From: Massospora cicadina
Taxonomy: Eukaryota > Entomophthoromycota > Entomophthoromycetes > Entomophthorales > Entomophthoraceae
Length of the DNA stretch: 64,000 nucleotides
Reading direction: 5' to 3'
Assembly: GCA_022478985.1 (NCBI GenBank)
Contig: JAKSZP010000174.1
Span: 94,664 to 158,663 of the forward strand
This document shows positions 22,389 through 33,619 of the stretch, in pieces. Below the pieces are notes generated by a model, which worked only from the letters and a program-made list of their open reading frames with translations, was not told where the DNA came from and made no database searches. The first letter of the stretch is position 1, and each line of letters opens with the position of its first letter. The translations under genes and the position numbers were made by a program.

Positions 22389-23580
22389 TTATTGGAGTAG
22401 GCCTTTGTTTTGTGATAGGATATGTGGTGGGTTGGTTTGGTCAGTTGTGGAGGGGGTGGTCCAATTTGAGCTGAATTTGCCCATTACAATTATCTCTGTT
22501 TTTTGTTTGTTCAGCTTGGCATTACTCACTGACTCATAATGGTGAATAATGCGCACAATAGCTCTTGCATCCCTATTGCCTGTGACACTAATTATGCAGT
22601 CATCAGCAAAGGCAAGCATTTTGGTTGGTAGTTGTCTCTCCAACCTGATTTCAGAGAGCTTGGAGTTTACTATGTGGAGGAGAGGGTCAAGGCTGAAATT
22701 GTATAGTAGGGGGCTAAGCGGGTCACCTTGTTTGAGGCCCCTTTGTGGGGTGATGGTGTCAGTTAGGAAATCTGGGCCTCTGATTGCAAACCTGGCTGAG
22801 TGTGTTAGGAGGAGCACCCAGTTTATAAAGTGGGATGGTAGGTTGAAGGCCTTTAGACATTGTTCCAAGTAGTCCCAGTGTACTCAGTCATATACTTTCT
22901 TTTGGTCCAGGAAAGCAAGGGCACCTGTGGTGTTAGCTTGGCAGATGTTGGCTATGGTGTGAATGTTATCCCAAATCGAGCAATTGGGGATAAAGCCAAA
23001 CTGATGGGGGAGAGGGCTGTCTGTGCAATGCATCCCTGATGCTTAGCTAAGATTTTTGTTAGTATTTTAGTATCAGTGTAGGTGAGAGCAATTGGATGCC
23101 AGTTGTTTAGATCTTACTGGTCTCCTTTTTTGAAGAGTGTGACCACATATGCATCTTGGCCGCCAGGTAGAAGGGCTGTGTCTTCCAGGCACTTGTTCAT
23201 AGTTGTTAGTAGTACTGGTGCAATGTAATCAAAGTACTTTTTGTAAAATTCATATGGGAGGCCATCAGGCCCAGGGCACTTGTGGTGTGAAGTTGATTTT
23301 ATTACCTCCCATAGTTCCTCTCTAGTGATGGGTTTGGCAGGGTCTGGTTTATCAACTATATTGTCAATATTAGCAGATGATGGAAAGTTTTTATTTCAAT
23401 AGGTGCCACGAAATCCGCCATGTACAGGTCAGTGTAAAATTGATGTAATTTGGCCAATATTTCAGATAGTGCGGATGCCAGTGTGTCATCTGCTCAACAG
23501 ACCTGTATGCAGGTTGCCGAGATTGAGATTGGTTTAAAACGGTGGAAGAATTGGGCCATGTGGGTTTTGCCAGATAGAAT
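22389..23580 (-). pseudogene. LINE ORF2 reverse transcriptase
   Basis: Reverse transcriptase remnant. The long frame at 22868-22389 holds GLKQGDPLSPLLYNFSLDPL and the catalytic AFADDCII, followed by SNAKLNKQKTEI, all in family order. Upstream, in other frames at about 23300-22950, are DGLPYEFYKKYFDYIAP, LFKKGD, NNWHPIAL and KILTKILA (motifs 0 to 2). The catalytic FADD pair is intact, but stops and frame changes lie between motifs. The enzyme would copy LINE RNA, and probably SINE RNA, at nicked target DNA. Confidence 0.8.
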
Positions 23581-23585
23581 GTATT

Positions 23586-23777
23586 TCAATTTGTGCCATA
23601 CACTGACATAGTGCTGGTGTTTTCTAAAGAGGGAGTTGACCTGTGCGGATGTTTGGATCCACAGGTGTCCCCATTGAGGGATGCTATTCTCGCAGGGTGT
23701 GTTGTTTTTAAGTGTTGGAGCTGTCTGTTAGCTTTATTGATTGTCACAGATGTCACAGTCAGCTTTCTGGAGTTCAA
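23586..23777 (-). pseudogene. LINE ORF2 linker between endonuclease and RT
   Basis: A charged, His/Lys/Arg-rich stretch in the position of the linker between endonuclease and reverse transcriptase. It has no motif of its own and is called only from position. Confidence 0.4.
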
Positions 23778-23846
23778 GTGACAGGCCTTCTTGGTTACTC
23801 TAGTCTTAAAAATTTCCCACTCAGCGATAGGGTTCCCTGTAGGTGG

Positions 23847-24705
23847 TCATTTTTTTGTCTGTGTTGTTATCACCATCTTGATCCAAGGTTTAAGCTCTGG
23901 AAAATGGATGGTGCTTGGGTGAACTTTGTGCCAGGTTGGTGGCTTTTGATATTTCACCATGGATGATAATTTTATTAAAACTATTTGGTGGTCAGAGAGG
24001 GGGATAATTGTTGTTGTAAAATTTGATACACGGTGATGGAAGTCTACAGGGGTAAGCATCAGGTCAATCTGTGTCATTGAGACCAGTTGGTTGTTATTGT
24101 AGTGGGGCCTCATCATGTTGGCCAGCGTGGTGGCCTGTTTGGGGATGGTGTCATATAGGCCCAGCGTTGCCTTTAGTATGCAAAGTTCCATGTGGCTGCG
24201 GTGTATGGCCTTTGTTTTAGGCCAGCAGTCAGTTATGGGATTGAGCCAGCAATTGAAGTCTCTCACAAAAAACATTGTCTCAGTGAAAGGGATCAAGAGG
24301 ACATCAGAAAAAAATTTGGCGGTCATTTGGATCATTTGGGGCATATACACACACCACAGCAAAATTTTCTCCATTTCACTCAAAATCTGTTAGAAGCAGC
24401 CATCCCTCCAGGAGGGAGGATGTGCTTCAGATATTTACTGGAGGATTGTAGTTGGATTGAATTATCACCCCACAGTGGTATGTTCAAAAGGATTTAGCTG
24501 GGAGGAGCATATTTGGCCATGACTCCTCCTCCCTCAGTGGACAGTGAGGTTCTTGGATGACCAAGATGTCCATGGGGATATTGTGCAGGAAAGCCATTTT
24601 TTTGGCCCAGGACATGGGGGCTTTGGCTCCCACAATGTTGAGTACCCCTATGGTGATTGCAGTAATTTGCACATCAGGAATGTTGGGGTGACCCACTGGG
24701 GTCAC
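23847..24705 (-). pseudogene. LINE ORF2 apurinic-like endonuclease
   Basis: N-terminal endonuclease/exonuclease/phosphatase-type domain in two pieces. 24705-24484 holds IGVLNIVGAK and the metal-binding-type IQEPHC. 24383-23847 holds VRDFNCWLNP (family GDFN), TQIDLML and the terminal SDHQIVLI (family SDH). The domain nicks target DNA to start reverse transcription. A frameshift or stop lies between the pieces. Confidence 0.75.
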
Positions 24706-25337
24706 CCCATTCCTTAGCAGTGTGGGTCATACTATGAGTTTGGGGCCATTCAGCCAGAATGGTTCCAGCATATTGCTTGGTGATTGTAGCACGGGTTTTG
24801 TTTGGTTTCTTTGGGCTCAGATTACTCCATGGGGTTTGGCTCTGGTGTTGATTGTGTTGTGCCTCACCAGCATAAAATTTTCTGCTGCTTACCTGTGGGC
24901 TAGATGTGTAGAAGCTAGGTGTTGAGGAAACTGGGTTTGTGCAGGAGCATTGTCACTTTGTGATTGGCTGGGATGATCTTCCATATCATACTCATGGACC
25001 ACGTTGTTGTCAATCACGTGTAATTGGCTAGGAGGATCCATAGTAGTGCATGGTGGTTCTGCTTCAGTATGATTGAAGGTATCTGATTGGTTATGTTTGA
25101 AAAATTTGCTTTGATTTTGTTGGATTTTATGTATGGGATCTGAAAGGTTATTTCGCCATGCTGCCATGGCATCTGACCAAATCTGGTCTGGGGAAATTGT
25201 GGTGTGGGCTTGAGTTTCAGTGGAACTTGCAGCCTGCTTGTGGGCAGCCTGTGCGCAACAACAATCCTTGCACAAAATGGGTTTGACTAAAGTAACTTCA
25301 GCTCTTTTGCCCCAATGGAATGCGTAAGTGGCATCCT

Positions 25338-26218
25338 TCATTTTACCAAAGGTTGGGCTTGTTCATCCATATTGTCCTTGCAAAATTCTGGTGCTTCCAC
25401 CCCACATTTGACAGGGCACGCATGGTCTTTGTAGCCTAGAGCTGAGCAGAAGCCGCAGATGGGTGGAGTGTATTCTGGTGTGATGCAGAAGGGGTGAGAT
25501 ATGCTGCCATCAGGGAGGTTGATGGTCACCATGTATGGAATGAGGGTGATATCCTCTACCATATCCTGATCAGGAATAATAATGGCTATTGCCTTCCCTG
25601 TGCATAGGTGGGGCAGAAGGGGGAATTTTTTGAATTCAAATTGTTTAATTTCACTGTAACTTTTGAGGCCCATGTGGAGCTCATCCTCAAGGATAGCATA
25701 GTGCATGGTGCTTGGGAGTCAGTTAAATACAATGAATAGGTCATTTGCCTCATTCCATCATGTGCACGTCATGTAGATAATATGATCTTTGTTGTTAATT
25801 TTTATGGAAAATTTGGTTTTTGCTGAGTCCGCTGCAGTCATAAACCTGACATCCACCCATCCTCTATATAAATTTTTAAAATTTACTGAGATGGTGTTCA
25901 GAAAAATTGTGGAGAAGGCCTCCCCCATTTTTTTTATGACTTGAGGGAGGTATTGCTGACCATAATTCTAAGGCCATGCTTGAGGGAGGACAAGGGCTGG
26001 GAATATTCAATTTTTGTGAAAGCGCCTATTTTTTGTAGAAATTGCAAAACTCCAGGTGCAGTGCTATGCTCACTCTTTTTTGGGAAAGGTTGTCCCAATG
26101 TACTGCCGGGGCATTTTTCTCCAATGGTTTGGGTAGGTTTAGGGTCTTTTGCGCTGGCCACTTTTGCCAGCTGGTGTTGGTATGTACGAATCTGCTCATT
26201 TTCCTGGTTGATTGTCAA
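25338..26218 (-). pseudogene. LINE ORF1 with zinc knuckle
   Basis: ORF1 in two visible frames. 26218-25934 is the N-terminal part, starting about 70 nt from the element's 5' edge. 25706-25338 contains hydrophobic segments (AIAIIIPDQD, LIPYMVTINLPDG) and then CGFCSALGYKDHAC, a zinc knuckle of C-x2-C-x4-[H]-x4-C spacing in which His is replaced by Tyr. It resembles the ORF1 at 8.5-8.9 kb in order. The region between the frames is interrupted. Confidence 0.65.
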
Positions 26219-26299
26219 ATTTGGATAATTTGTGGAGAATCATGTTACTAATAGTGATAGTAATGGGAAAGAAAAGCTAACATGATTCAATAGTTTCAA

Positions 26300-27640
26300 A
26301 TCTTTAGTTTTTATATTAAAACTAGTCGATTTACCTGTGCTTCACTATGGTGTCTATAGAAGTTCAGATATTCAAATTTATTAATTTACATTTTATATTA
26401 CAGATAAACAAAACCACTCATCCAAATCTAATTGCTCAATCAAATCAACCAAAAACCACCAACCACTCAGCTAAACCTAACTGAACTTATCAAATCAACT
26501 CATATTGAATCACCCTCAAAACTAAACTGTGTCCAGTTGATTTGACTAAAAGCCATCAACCACTCAGCCAAACAAAATAAACCTATCGAATCAATCAAAT
26601 AATACCAAACTGCTACCCAAAACATCTCTCTATATATTTAAAATCATTTTGTATGTGATGTATCTTCCAAACTACTAAGTCAACTTCTACTTAACTTGCC
26701 AAAAGTATTTATTAATTAGGGGAACCAAATTAGGCAGGTTTTTTAAAATTATATGAACCTAATATCCAGATATCCGTGCTTCGCTACGGTATTTAAAGTT
26801 TATCAGATGATAAGCTCACACTGACATGGCCTATAAGCTGTGCCAGCACTACTCTCGAGCCACTCGGACTAACAGCTTCGCTGTTGCCCTCGTGGCTGGT
26901 GAGCTGATTATCCTAACTACTTAATCTACTTAACTCTTTCTGATTTTGGTGAGTCCAGGTTAGCAATTTGGTGAATTATTCAATAATATTTGTCAATTCT
27001 CACCCACTCACCCAAATAGATTGGACCCATCAGGCTCGATAATTTCAGATTCGATATTATTTGCCAATTCCCATCCACTCACCTAAATAGATTAAACTTA
27101 TTAGACTCGATTAGCTTCAGGTGAGCAATTTGGTGAATTATTAGATAATATTCGCCAATTCTCACCAACTCACCCAAATAGATTGAACCTATCAGACTCG
27201 AAGGTTTCAGATGTCAGTACATAGGTACGCCAGTGAAATTTTTTAAGTAGATTTTAGAGTCGATGGTGGTTGATCGCATGCCTATATTTTGGTAGATGGA
27301 CATCGATAGGTTTACAGTAATAAACCTATCGACTTAACTAAGTAAATATTAAACTGTATATTAAAACCATTGAATCTATCGAATCAACTAAAACACACCA
27401 ACCACTCAACCAAAACTAATCGAACTCATCGCATCAACCAATCACTGACAGTATATAGAAACCAGTGAGCTTATTGAATTAACCAAATAACTACCACCCA
27501 CTTATCAAAACTAATAAGCTAATGGACAATGTGGCTAATGAATTGATAAAATTTCCATCTGCTTACTCAAAATTACTGAGCCTATCAAATTAACCAAATA
27601 ACTAAAAAATGCTCAGCCAAATTAGATATAAAGAATAGCA
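26300..27640. repeat. Left arm of a large inverted repeat, AT-rich
   Basis: Composed of degenerate phrases such as CCAACCACTCAACCAAAACT and GAACCTATCGAATCAACC. Its reverse complement matches about 29750-30180 over several hundred bases (landmarks GGTTAATTTGATAGGCTCA, ACTGGTTTC.ATATAC.GT, GATGTCCATCTACCAAA). CCGTGCTTCGCTACGG, a palindrome-like element, lies at about 26777-26792. Confidence 0.6.
26957..27213. repeat. Short tandem array of about 70-93 bp units
   Basis: Three consecutive units, each running from an AATTTGGTGAATTATT or ATATTATTTGCCAATTC start through CACTCACCCAAATAGATT to ATCAGACTCGA..TTTCAG. The middle unit is shortened at its start. Confidence 0.7.
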
Positions 27641-27696
27641 TTATAATTAATATATCATTGATATTATATATGTAATTTTTATTTATATTTTATATT

Positions 27697-27942
27697 TTAT
27701 TTGAGGTGGGCTGACTTGGGGATGATACCGCACCGATGAAGAGGATTCAAATTAATGGGAAAGGAGGATAAAACCCGGAAAACCTCCATGCGCGGCGTAT
27801 GATAGGAGGAACTCCATGGACCGCCTTGCTATTCGCTATCTCAGTTTGGGGCATTGGTGCGCAACGCCAACAGTCATAATCATCCCCTACCCAAAGTTCA
27901 TCTAACGGGATCGAACTCATGGAGGCAGTGGAATAGGATGAC
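27697..27942 (-). mobile_element. tRNA-like SINE, copy 2
   Basis: Minus-strand copy of the SINE at 19004-19265: it keeps the B-box-like GAGTTCGATCCCG, TGGAGTTCCTCC.ATCATAC and the 3' end CCAAGTCAGCCCACCTC plus AAATAAAA. The flanks TTATTTATATTTTATATT (about 27679-27696) and TTATTTATAATTTTATAATT (about 27943-27962) look like an AT-rich target duplication. Confidence 0.75.
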
Positions 27943-28164
27943 TTATTTATAATTTTATAATTAGGAAAAAACAGCTTAAAATGGTTCCCAATGTTCACAG
28001 ATATCTGTGGCAAGTTTGGGTACTTTGGTAGATTTGTTTATTAGATAATATATATAGTATATGTACAATGAATTTTATTTTTATATAGATAGTGAGTTTC
28101 AAAAAAAAAAAAAGAAGCAACTTTAAAATGCACTGATTATTTTTAGGAAAAAAAGAACCGGCTT

Positions 28165-28580
28165 CAATAAAATTCTAAGAAAAAAGAACCACCTTTAAAA
28201 AAAGTTGCTAAAGAGTATAAAATAATTGAGATAATATAAACAATCAATAAAACCCTTTACATCGATGAATCCCCCTTGGGTTGGGACCATCTAGTACTAA
28301 AAAAATAAAACCCTTTTTGAAATCAGCACCATATTTTAAATTAACTTATAATAGCCATTTATAATATATATATATACTCAGCACTATGTATTCTAAGTTG
28401 CTTATAGTTTACAGTTGGACCCAATCCAATATAAGCTTTAATTTATATTTGTATGCAAAATTTTATAAGTCAGGTTGGAAGATGGCATCAACTTCAAAAA
28501 GAGTTTTATTAAGTGTTCATAATTTCACAATAATTTCAAACTTTTTAGTGCCTTTTTAAAAGAGGTTCTTTTTTTCAAAA
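28165..28580. mobile_element. Foldback element, diverged copy 3
   Basis: Relative of 19543-19900 with the phrases AAAAAGAACC, CTTATAGTTTACA and TTTTTAAAAGAGGTTCTTTTT. It is interrupted by the ultrashort insertion at 28259-28303. Confidence 0.55.
28246..28316 (+). mobile_element. Ultrashort retroposon copy 2 with 13-bp target duplication
   Basis: A 45-bp insert (28259-28303) begins ACATCGATGAATCCCCC and ends GGGACCATCTAGTACTA plus A-run. It lies between perfect copies of AATAAAACCCTTT (28246-28258 and 28304-28316). Unoccupied versions of this site are seen in the sister foldback elements near 19616 and 20506. Confidence 0.85.
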
Positions 28581-28799
28581 AAATAGTTGCTGAAAAAGAT
28601 CCTCAATTGGTATAAACAAGTTGGATAAAACTATTTGAAACCCTCAGATAATTTGATAAAAGGTAGTTTATTTAAAATAAGTTAAGATATTGGAATCATT
28701 ACAGTAAAGATAAATGGGTTAAAGTCACTTAGTATAAACTAAAGCTCAGCTTTAGTCTTGAGATTTTAAAAGCACTATCTAATTTTCAAGATATTTATT

Positions 28800-29135
28800 T
28801 TAAAAAGTATAATTAATCAATAAACCCCTTTTTTTGAAGTCAGTACATTATCTTAAACTGACTTATAATAAGCATAGTAATATATTGGAACCATCTAGTA
28901 CTAAAAAAATAAGCATAGTAATATATACTCAGCACTATATATTCTTTGTTGCTTATAGTATAAACTTGGACCTAATCCAATATAATTCCTAATTTGTATT
29001 AGTGAGCAAAATTATATAAGTCAGTTTGAGTACAGCATTAACTTCAAAAAGGGTTTCATTAATTATTCATACTTTCATTGATTATTTACTACTTTTTAGT
29101 GCATTTTTAAAGTTAGCTACTTTTTCCAGAAAAAA
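28800..29135. mobile_element. Foldback element, diverged copy 4
   Basis: Partial relative of the foldback family: TAAACCCC.TTTTTTGAAGTCAG on the left and CTTCAAAAAGGGTTTCATTA on the right, with TTGCTTATAGTATAAACTTGG in the centre. It carries ultrashort insertion copy 3. Confidence 0.55.
28867..28926 (+). mobile_element. Ultrashort retroposon copy 3 with 19-bp target duplication
   Basis: A 22-bp insert (28886-28907: TGGAACCATCTAGTACTA plus A-run) lies between perfect copies of AATAAGCATAGTAATATAT (28867-28885 and 28908-28926). Confidence 0.85.
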
Positions 29136-29480
29136 TAGTGAAATTTTTAAAGTTGGTTTTTTACCCCATTTTTTTAATCACTAATTTTATATAATTTATC
29201 AAGAAAATTACTAATTATTAAAAATTCATTGGATATATACATATTGGATATATTATCTCATAGACAAATATACCAAAAATAGCTAAACATGGCACAAATA
29301 TTTATGAATATTGAGAACTATTTTATGATAATTTTATTTCCTTAATTATAACAAGATAAATAGAAGCTATATATAGAATGTATCAATGATATAAAGCATA
29401 ATGGTCATCTTTATATCATTTCAACTAAGCAGTTTGTTAGTGTTTTATCAATTTAATAGGCTTATCAGATTATATGTAAG

Positions 29481-29736
29481 TCTACCACTGCCTCCCTGAG
29501 TTTGATTCCAGTACAGGAACTTTAGGTAGGGGATGACTATGACTATGTTGGCATTGCATACTAATGCCCCAAACTGAGATAGTGAATGGCAAAGGTGGTC
29601 CATGGAGTTCCTGGCCTATCATACGCCATGCATAGAGGTTTTCCAGATTTTATCCTCCTTTCCCATTCATTTGATTTCCCCTCAATTGGTGCGGTATCAT
29701 CCCCAGGTCAGCCCACCTCAAATAGAAGATAAATTT
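29481..29736 (+). mobile_element. tRNA-like SINE, copy 3
   Basis: Plus-strand copy, decayed mainly by C/G to T/A changes (B box GAGTTTGATTCC, 3' end CCCCAGGTCAGCCCACCTC then AAATAGAAG). Flanks AGATTATATGTAAG (29467-29480) and AAATTATGTTTAAG (29737-29750) match at 11 of 14 positions, consistent with an old target duplication. Confidence 0.75.
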
Positions 29737-29749
29737 AAATTATGTTTAA

Positions 29750-30200
29750 GTGGATGGTAATTTGATCAGTTTATTAGGCTCATTGGATTTGGTAAGCAGT
29801 TGATGTTATTTGGTTAATTTAATAGGCTCACTGGTTTCAGTATACAGTTGTTGATTGGTTGATGCAATAGGTTTAATTATTTTTGGTTGAGTGGTTAGTA
29901 GTTTTAGTTAATTCAACAGATCTAATGGTTTTACTATGCAGTTTAGTAATTACTTAGTTTAATCAATAGGTTTAATTAATGTAAATCTAACAATGTCCAT
30001 CTACCAAAAATAATGTCAGATTTAAAGATAACTAAGTTAAATCAATAGGTTTCATTACAGTAGATCTATTGATGTCCATTTATCAAAAATGATGTCAGAT
30101 TTAAAAAATGACTTCATATTTTATAAACTATTAAAACAACCAAAAACCCACTAATTGCTCTACCAAAACTATAAAACAATTCATTATAATCACATATAAA
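29750..30200. repeat. Right arm of the large inverted repeat
   Basis: Matches the reverse complement of about 27290-27600: AATAGGCTCACTGGTTTCAG, TGATTGGTTGATGCAATAG, GGTTGAGTGGTTAG and TGTCCATCTACCAAAA. The arms enclose the SINE and foldback block. Confidence 0.6.
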
Positions 30201-30511
30201 TTTTCACTTCTTACATATAAGACTTTTTCTTTTATATAACAATCCTTAAAAAATTGGATGAAATCTAAGTGGGAGCATACTCTTTCATTTAAAAAGTTTA
30301 CTCAATTTGGTTTAGTAGTTTTGGAGTAATGTGCAAACAAACATAGTAAATAAAATAAAATGTATCTCTATATATATAGGCCAAATTTATAACCTCCTCC
30401 TTTTTTCAAAGTTGATTAAAAGTACAATTACATCTAACATAAAATTAATATACTATAAACTAAAGATTTGGCTGATCTAATTATAATCATATAAAAGCTA
30501 GATTTTCTTCA

Positions 30512-31313
30512 ATATAAACATTGTAAATGTAACAATTGGTAATTGTACATGGATTTTAAGGTTGGGACTTAAGAAATTTGCTATGACAATGGTTGCAGAT
30601 CCCCATTTTCCAAACTTGACATAATTGGTGAGCCAATGAATTTTGGAAACATTTTTAAAATAAATATCAATTTTATAGCAGATTTTAATTAATTTAGGTT
30701 TCATCAATCTGCCAGCAGATGAAGGCCAGAACACTAGCATTTGTTAAGCCTTGGACATGCCAAAATTTATTATTAATTCTGTTGCTCCTGCAGGGTTACT
30801 ATTTAATTAGTTAGGATGCAGTTCCCTTCCCTCATTTGAGAATTCTACATTATTTTGGTTTCTCTCTAAAATAGAGCCTATTTACTCTAATTATAGTCAT
30901 TATAAATTTATTAATTTAAGTTTATCAATTGGGGACCTTGGACATGATAAACCAAAATTTGGGGGAGCATTAAATGTCCTGGTATGCCATGGAGAGTGTT
31001 TGCACAACATGACAGAGTTGTGATGAGGTTGTAGTAAGTTCAGCCAAGTGAAGCTGATGGTTGAGAGGAGGCAAGCTAGATTTCATCAGACCTTAACCAG
31101 GGTGGTCAGTGTATTTTGTGTATATTTGTATTACCCTGCAAGCAATATCTGGACCACTAAACGCAGTGGAATTTGACAATTAAGTTAGAAATTCAAAAGG
31201 GGATTTGCACGCTGGTGCAACCCTGACGCTCAGAAAATTGACCTGACTCTCTTTTAGCATAGGCTTAAATATGCTGAGGTGGCAAATAAGGACTTGGGAG
31301 CCCGTTTGTTACA
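30512..31313 (+). repeat. Repeat unit A+B, copy 1, ending in an LTR-like segment
   Basis: Part A (about 30512-30758: AATTGTACATGGATTT...CTGCCAGCAGATGAAGG) runs into part B. B contains a purine tract GGGGGAGCAT and a TG...CA segment at 30975-31313 (339 bp, TGTCCTGG...TTGTTACA). It is repeated at 31680-33619, where A is split from B by an insertion. It is probably the 3' end of an LTR element, but no coding sequence remains. Confidence 0.6.
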
Positions 31314-31670
31314 TAAATCTCAAGTCAAACTTTTATGGCAAGCTGTGCACAAGACATCTCACAAGATGGCACAGAGTTAAGTGTCCCAAGCACTTCTCTG
31401 AGCCCTTGTATCCTCTTTATTGTTGTGCTGGCTTTCCAGCAAAGGGGATGGGAAGTTTGAAGGTGAGGAATAGGACTGCTGGAAGTTGAGGCCTCTTGCA
31501 CTCATCAGTGGACCTCCAAGGGAAACTTTGATATTTTCTGCAAACCCTGGATTTCCAGTTAACCCCTTTGAGCTTTCCCTCTCACAAAGCCACCCATTGG
31601 AATATTACCTGGTCATGATTCCACCACTTGTTATCGTGAATATGCCAGGATTTCCATTTCAAGAGGGTAA
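31314..31670. other. No recognisable gene
   Basis: Spacer between the two A+B repeat copies. The open frames at 31271-31489 and 31486-31704 show no recognisable motif and overlap the LTR-like end or the repeat. Confidence 0.35.
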
Positions 31671-31679
31671 TGTAATGAT

Positions 31680-31898
31680 CAGTAATTGTACATGGATTTC
31701 CTAAGGTTGGTACTTAGATAATCCGCTACAATGATGGTTGCTGATCCCAATTTTCTGAACTCAACTTAATTGGTGAGCCAAAGAATTTTGAGATCATTTT
31801 TAAAATAAATATCAATTTTATGCTGGATTTTAATAATTTAGGTTCCCTCAATCTGCCAGCAGATGAAGGTCAGAACTTCAGTGTTTGATAAGCCTTGG
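31680..31898 (+). repeat. Repeat part A, copy 2 (interrupted)
   Basis: Homologous to 30530-30752. It breaks after CCTTGG exactly where the TG of the inserted element begins, and resumes at 33054 with CTTGGATATTCC. Confidence 0.7.
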
Positions 31899-33053
31899 TG
31901 TTAGAATTTTTCCCACCTTTCCAGCCTCCTAGGCTACCTGTTGGTTTGCTAGAGGATAAGTTCCTCTAGCAAATGAAATGGATATTATTTGACCATGATT
32001 TTGGGTTATTATGTCCGGGGATTTCTTGGGTATTTCACCAGGTTTGGATCCATTGGGGATTGATCTGGGTGAATGCTTAAGATCTTGTCAGGCAAAGTTG
32101 TCAACAAAATGGGGGATCTGATAGTTGATTGATGATTAACTATCAGGCGTACCAATTGGGATTGGTCAGGTTCCATCCACAACTGATTGGGAATTTAATT
32201 AGCAGTTGTGAGGCAAGTGATTTCACCTGCAACTAGCAAATAGATTAGTTGGTTTGAGACCTGCCATAATGGGTAAAAGTTCCATTACCTAAGCAGATCT
32301 CTAGCCAAATGTGGTTAGTTTGCTGTGATCAAGCAGGAAATGTTAAGACAAGTTTTCTGGCTCTTTCCATTTCCAGTTTCAAGGATGTCCAACGGATGAA
32401 TTCTAACCTGATGGAGAAGACCATCACTAGTAGAGACGTTGTAGGAAAGTTCAATGGCAACGGCTGCCATTTCATGGCTGAGGCGACAACCAAGGAGTTG
32501 GACGCCAAATTCTCTTGATAAATTCCCTATCAATTCATATTAATAAAAAAAGATAAATTCTATTGAAAGAAAAAGATTCTTCCATTTGTGATATAAGTTC
32601 TATTCATCTTCAGTTAATCATTGTGGTGGTACATAATATTTTGAACTCATTTGTGATAAAAAGAGTAAGGATTGAGGATCCTTAGAAGAGTAGCTGACCT
32701 TAGAAATGAATCTCCACAGACTCAGTGTGATGAGAAGAAAGGCTGAAAACCTCTGAATCTGAGAGTGGATCAAGTTAGCAGGAACAGGGAGGAAGTTCCT
32801 ATAATTGACATCACCAGTATTTATTGGATAATTGCAGGTCTAGCGGCGGACCATATCAGGCTTATCTATTCAACTACAAAAGATAGTCATCATACTATCA
32901 TCAATCACACATCAATTACCATTAAGCAACGTGAATTGTGCATATACCAAACCTGTGCAGTTAACCTCTGGGAACTATCAGTTATGCCAGATTTTAACAT
33001 TTAGTTCTCAAAACAGGGGTAGTAAAGTAGCCAATAGTTTCCAAATTTTAACA
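31899..33053. mobile_element. Solo-LTR-like insertion, 1155 bp, 5-bp target duplication
   Basis: Starts TGTTAGAATTTT and ends AAATTTTAACA, so it has TG...CA ends with imperfect inverted bases. It is flanked by CTTGG at 31894-31898 and 33054-33058. The A+B repeat at 30512-31313 shows the same site without it. No internal direct repeat was found, so a solo LTR or a degraded small LTR element is more likely than a full element. Open frames at 32309-32518 and 32765-33004 have no firm match, although DVVGKFNGNGCHF faintly recalls the start of a Copia gag. Confidence 0.75.
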
Positions 33054-33619
33054 CTTGGATATTCCTAAATTATTTTTAACTTTCATAGCTCCTGCAGGGC
33101 TAATATTTAGCAAATGAGGATGTGGTTCCCTTCCCTCACTTAAGAATTCTACATTATATTGGTCTCCCACCAAAATAAAGCCCATTCACTCTAATTATAG
33201 CCTTTATAAATTTATTAATTTGAGTTTATCAATTGGGGACCTTGGTCATGATAAACCAAGGTTTAGGGGGAGCATTCAATGTCCTGGTGTGCCATGGAGG
33301 GTGTTTGCACAATATGACAGGGTTGTGATGAGTTTTTAGTGAGTGCAGCTGAGTGAAGTTTATGGGTAAGAGGAAGTGAGTTCAGATTCTGCTGTACCTC
33401 AACCAGGAAGGTCGGTGTATCTTGCATATAATTGTATTTCCCTGAGAGTGATATCTGGACTCCCAAATGCGGCGGAATTTGACCATTCCATTGGACATTC
33501 AAAAAGGGAATTTTCACGCCAATGCAACCCTGACTCTTAGAAGATTGAGGTGACTCTCTTCTGGCATAGGCTTGCATATGCCAAGGTGGCAAATAGGGCT
33601 TTAGGGCCCATTTGTTACA
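33054..33619 (+). repeat. Repeat unit B, copy 2, with LTR-like segment
   Basis: Homologous to about 30750-31313. The purine tract GGGGGAGCAT precedes a 340-bp TG...CA segment at 33280-33619 (TGTCCTGG...TTGTTACA). Confidence 0.65.

Larger units (their letters stand above)
20876..26286 (-). mobile_element. Near full-length LINE with target duplication TCAATAG(TTT)
   Basis: A 5.4-kb non-LTR retrotransposon on the minus strand: short 5' leader, ORF1 with zinc knuckle, ORF2 with endonuclease, reverse transcriptase and C-terminal CCHC finger, then a tail GGTTGGCCATCCTCAAATAA plus an A-run (10 T in plus orientation at 20876-20885). TCAATAG occurs at 20869-20875 and 26287-26293, each followed by TTT. 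The related repeat at 18.65-18.70 kb shows the site without the LINE. The domain order fits Tad1-like fungal LINEs. Stops and frameshifts make this copy inactive. Confidence 0.85.

Noticed and set aside
24115..24497. Plus-strand frames opposite the LINE endonuclease
   Set aside because: Antisense shadows of the endonuclease frame with GDFN- and SDH-like motifs.
26300..27640. Possible CRISPR-like repeat array
   Set aside because: Repeats are degenerate, of uneven spacing and lack unique spacers; eukaryotic context.
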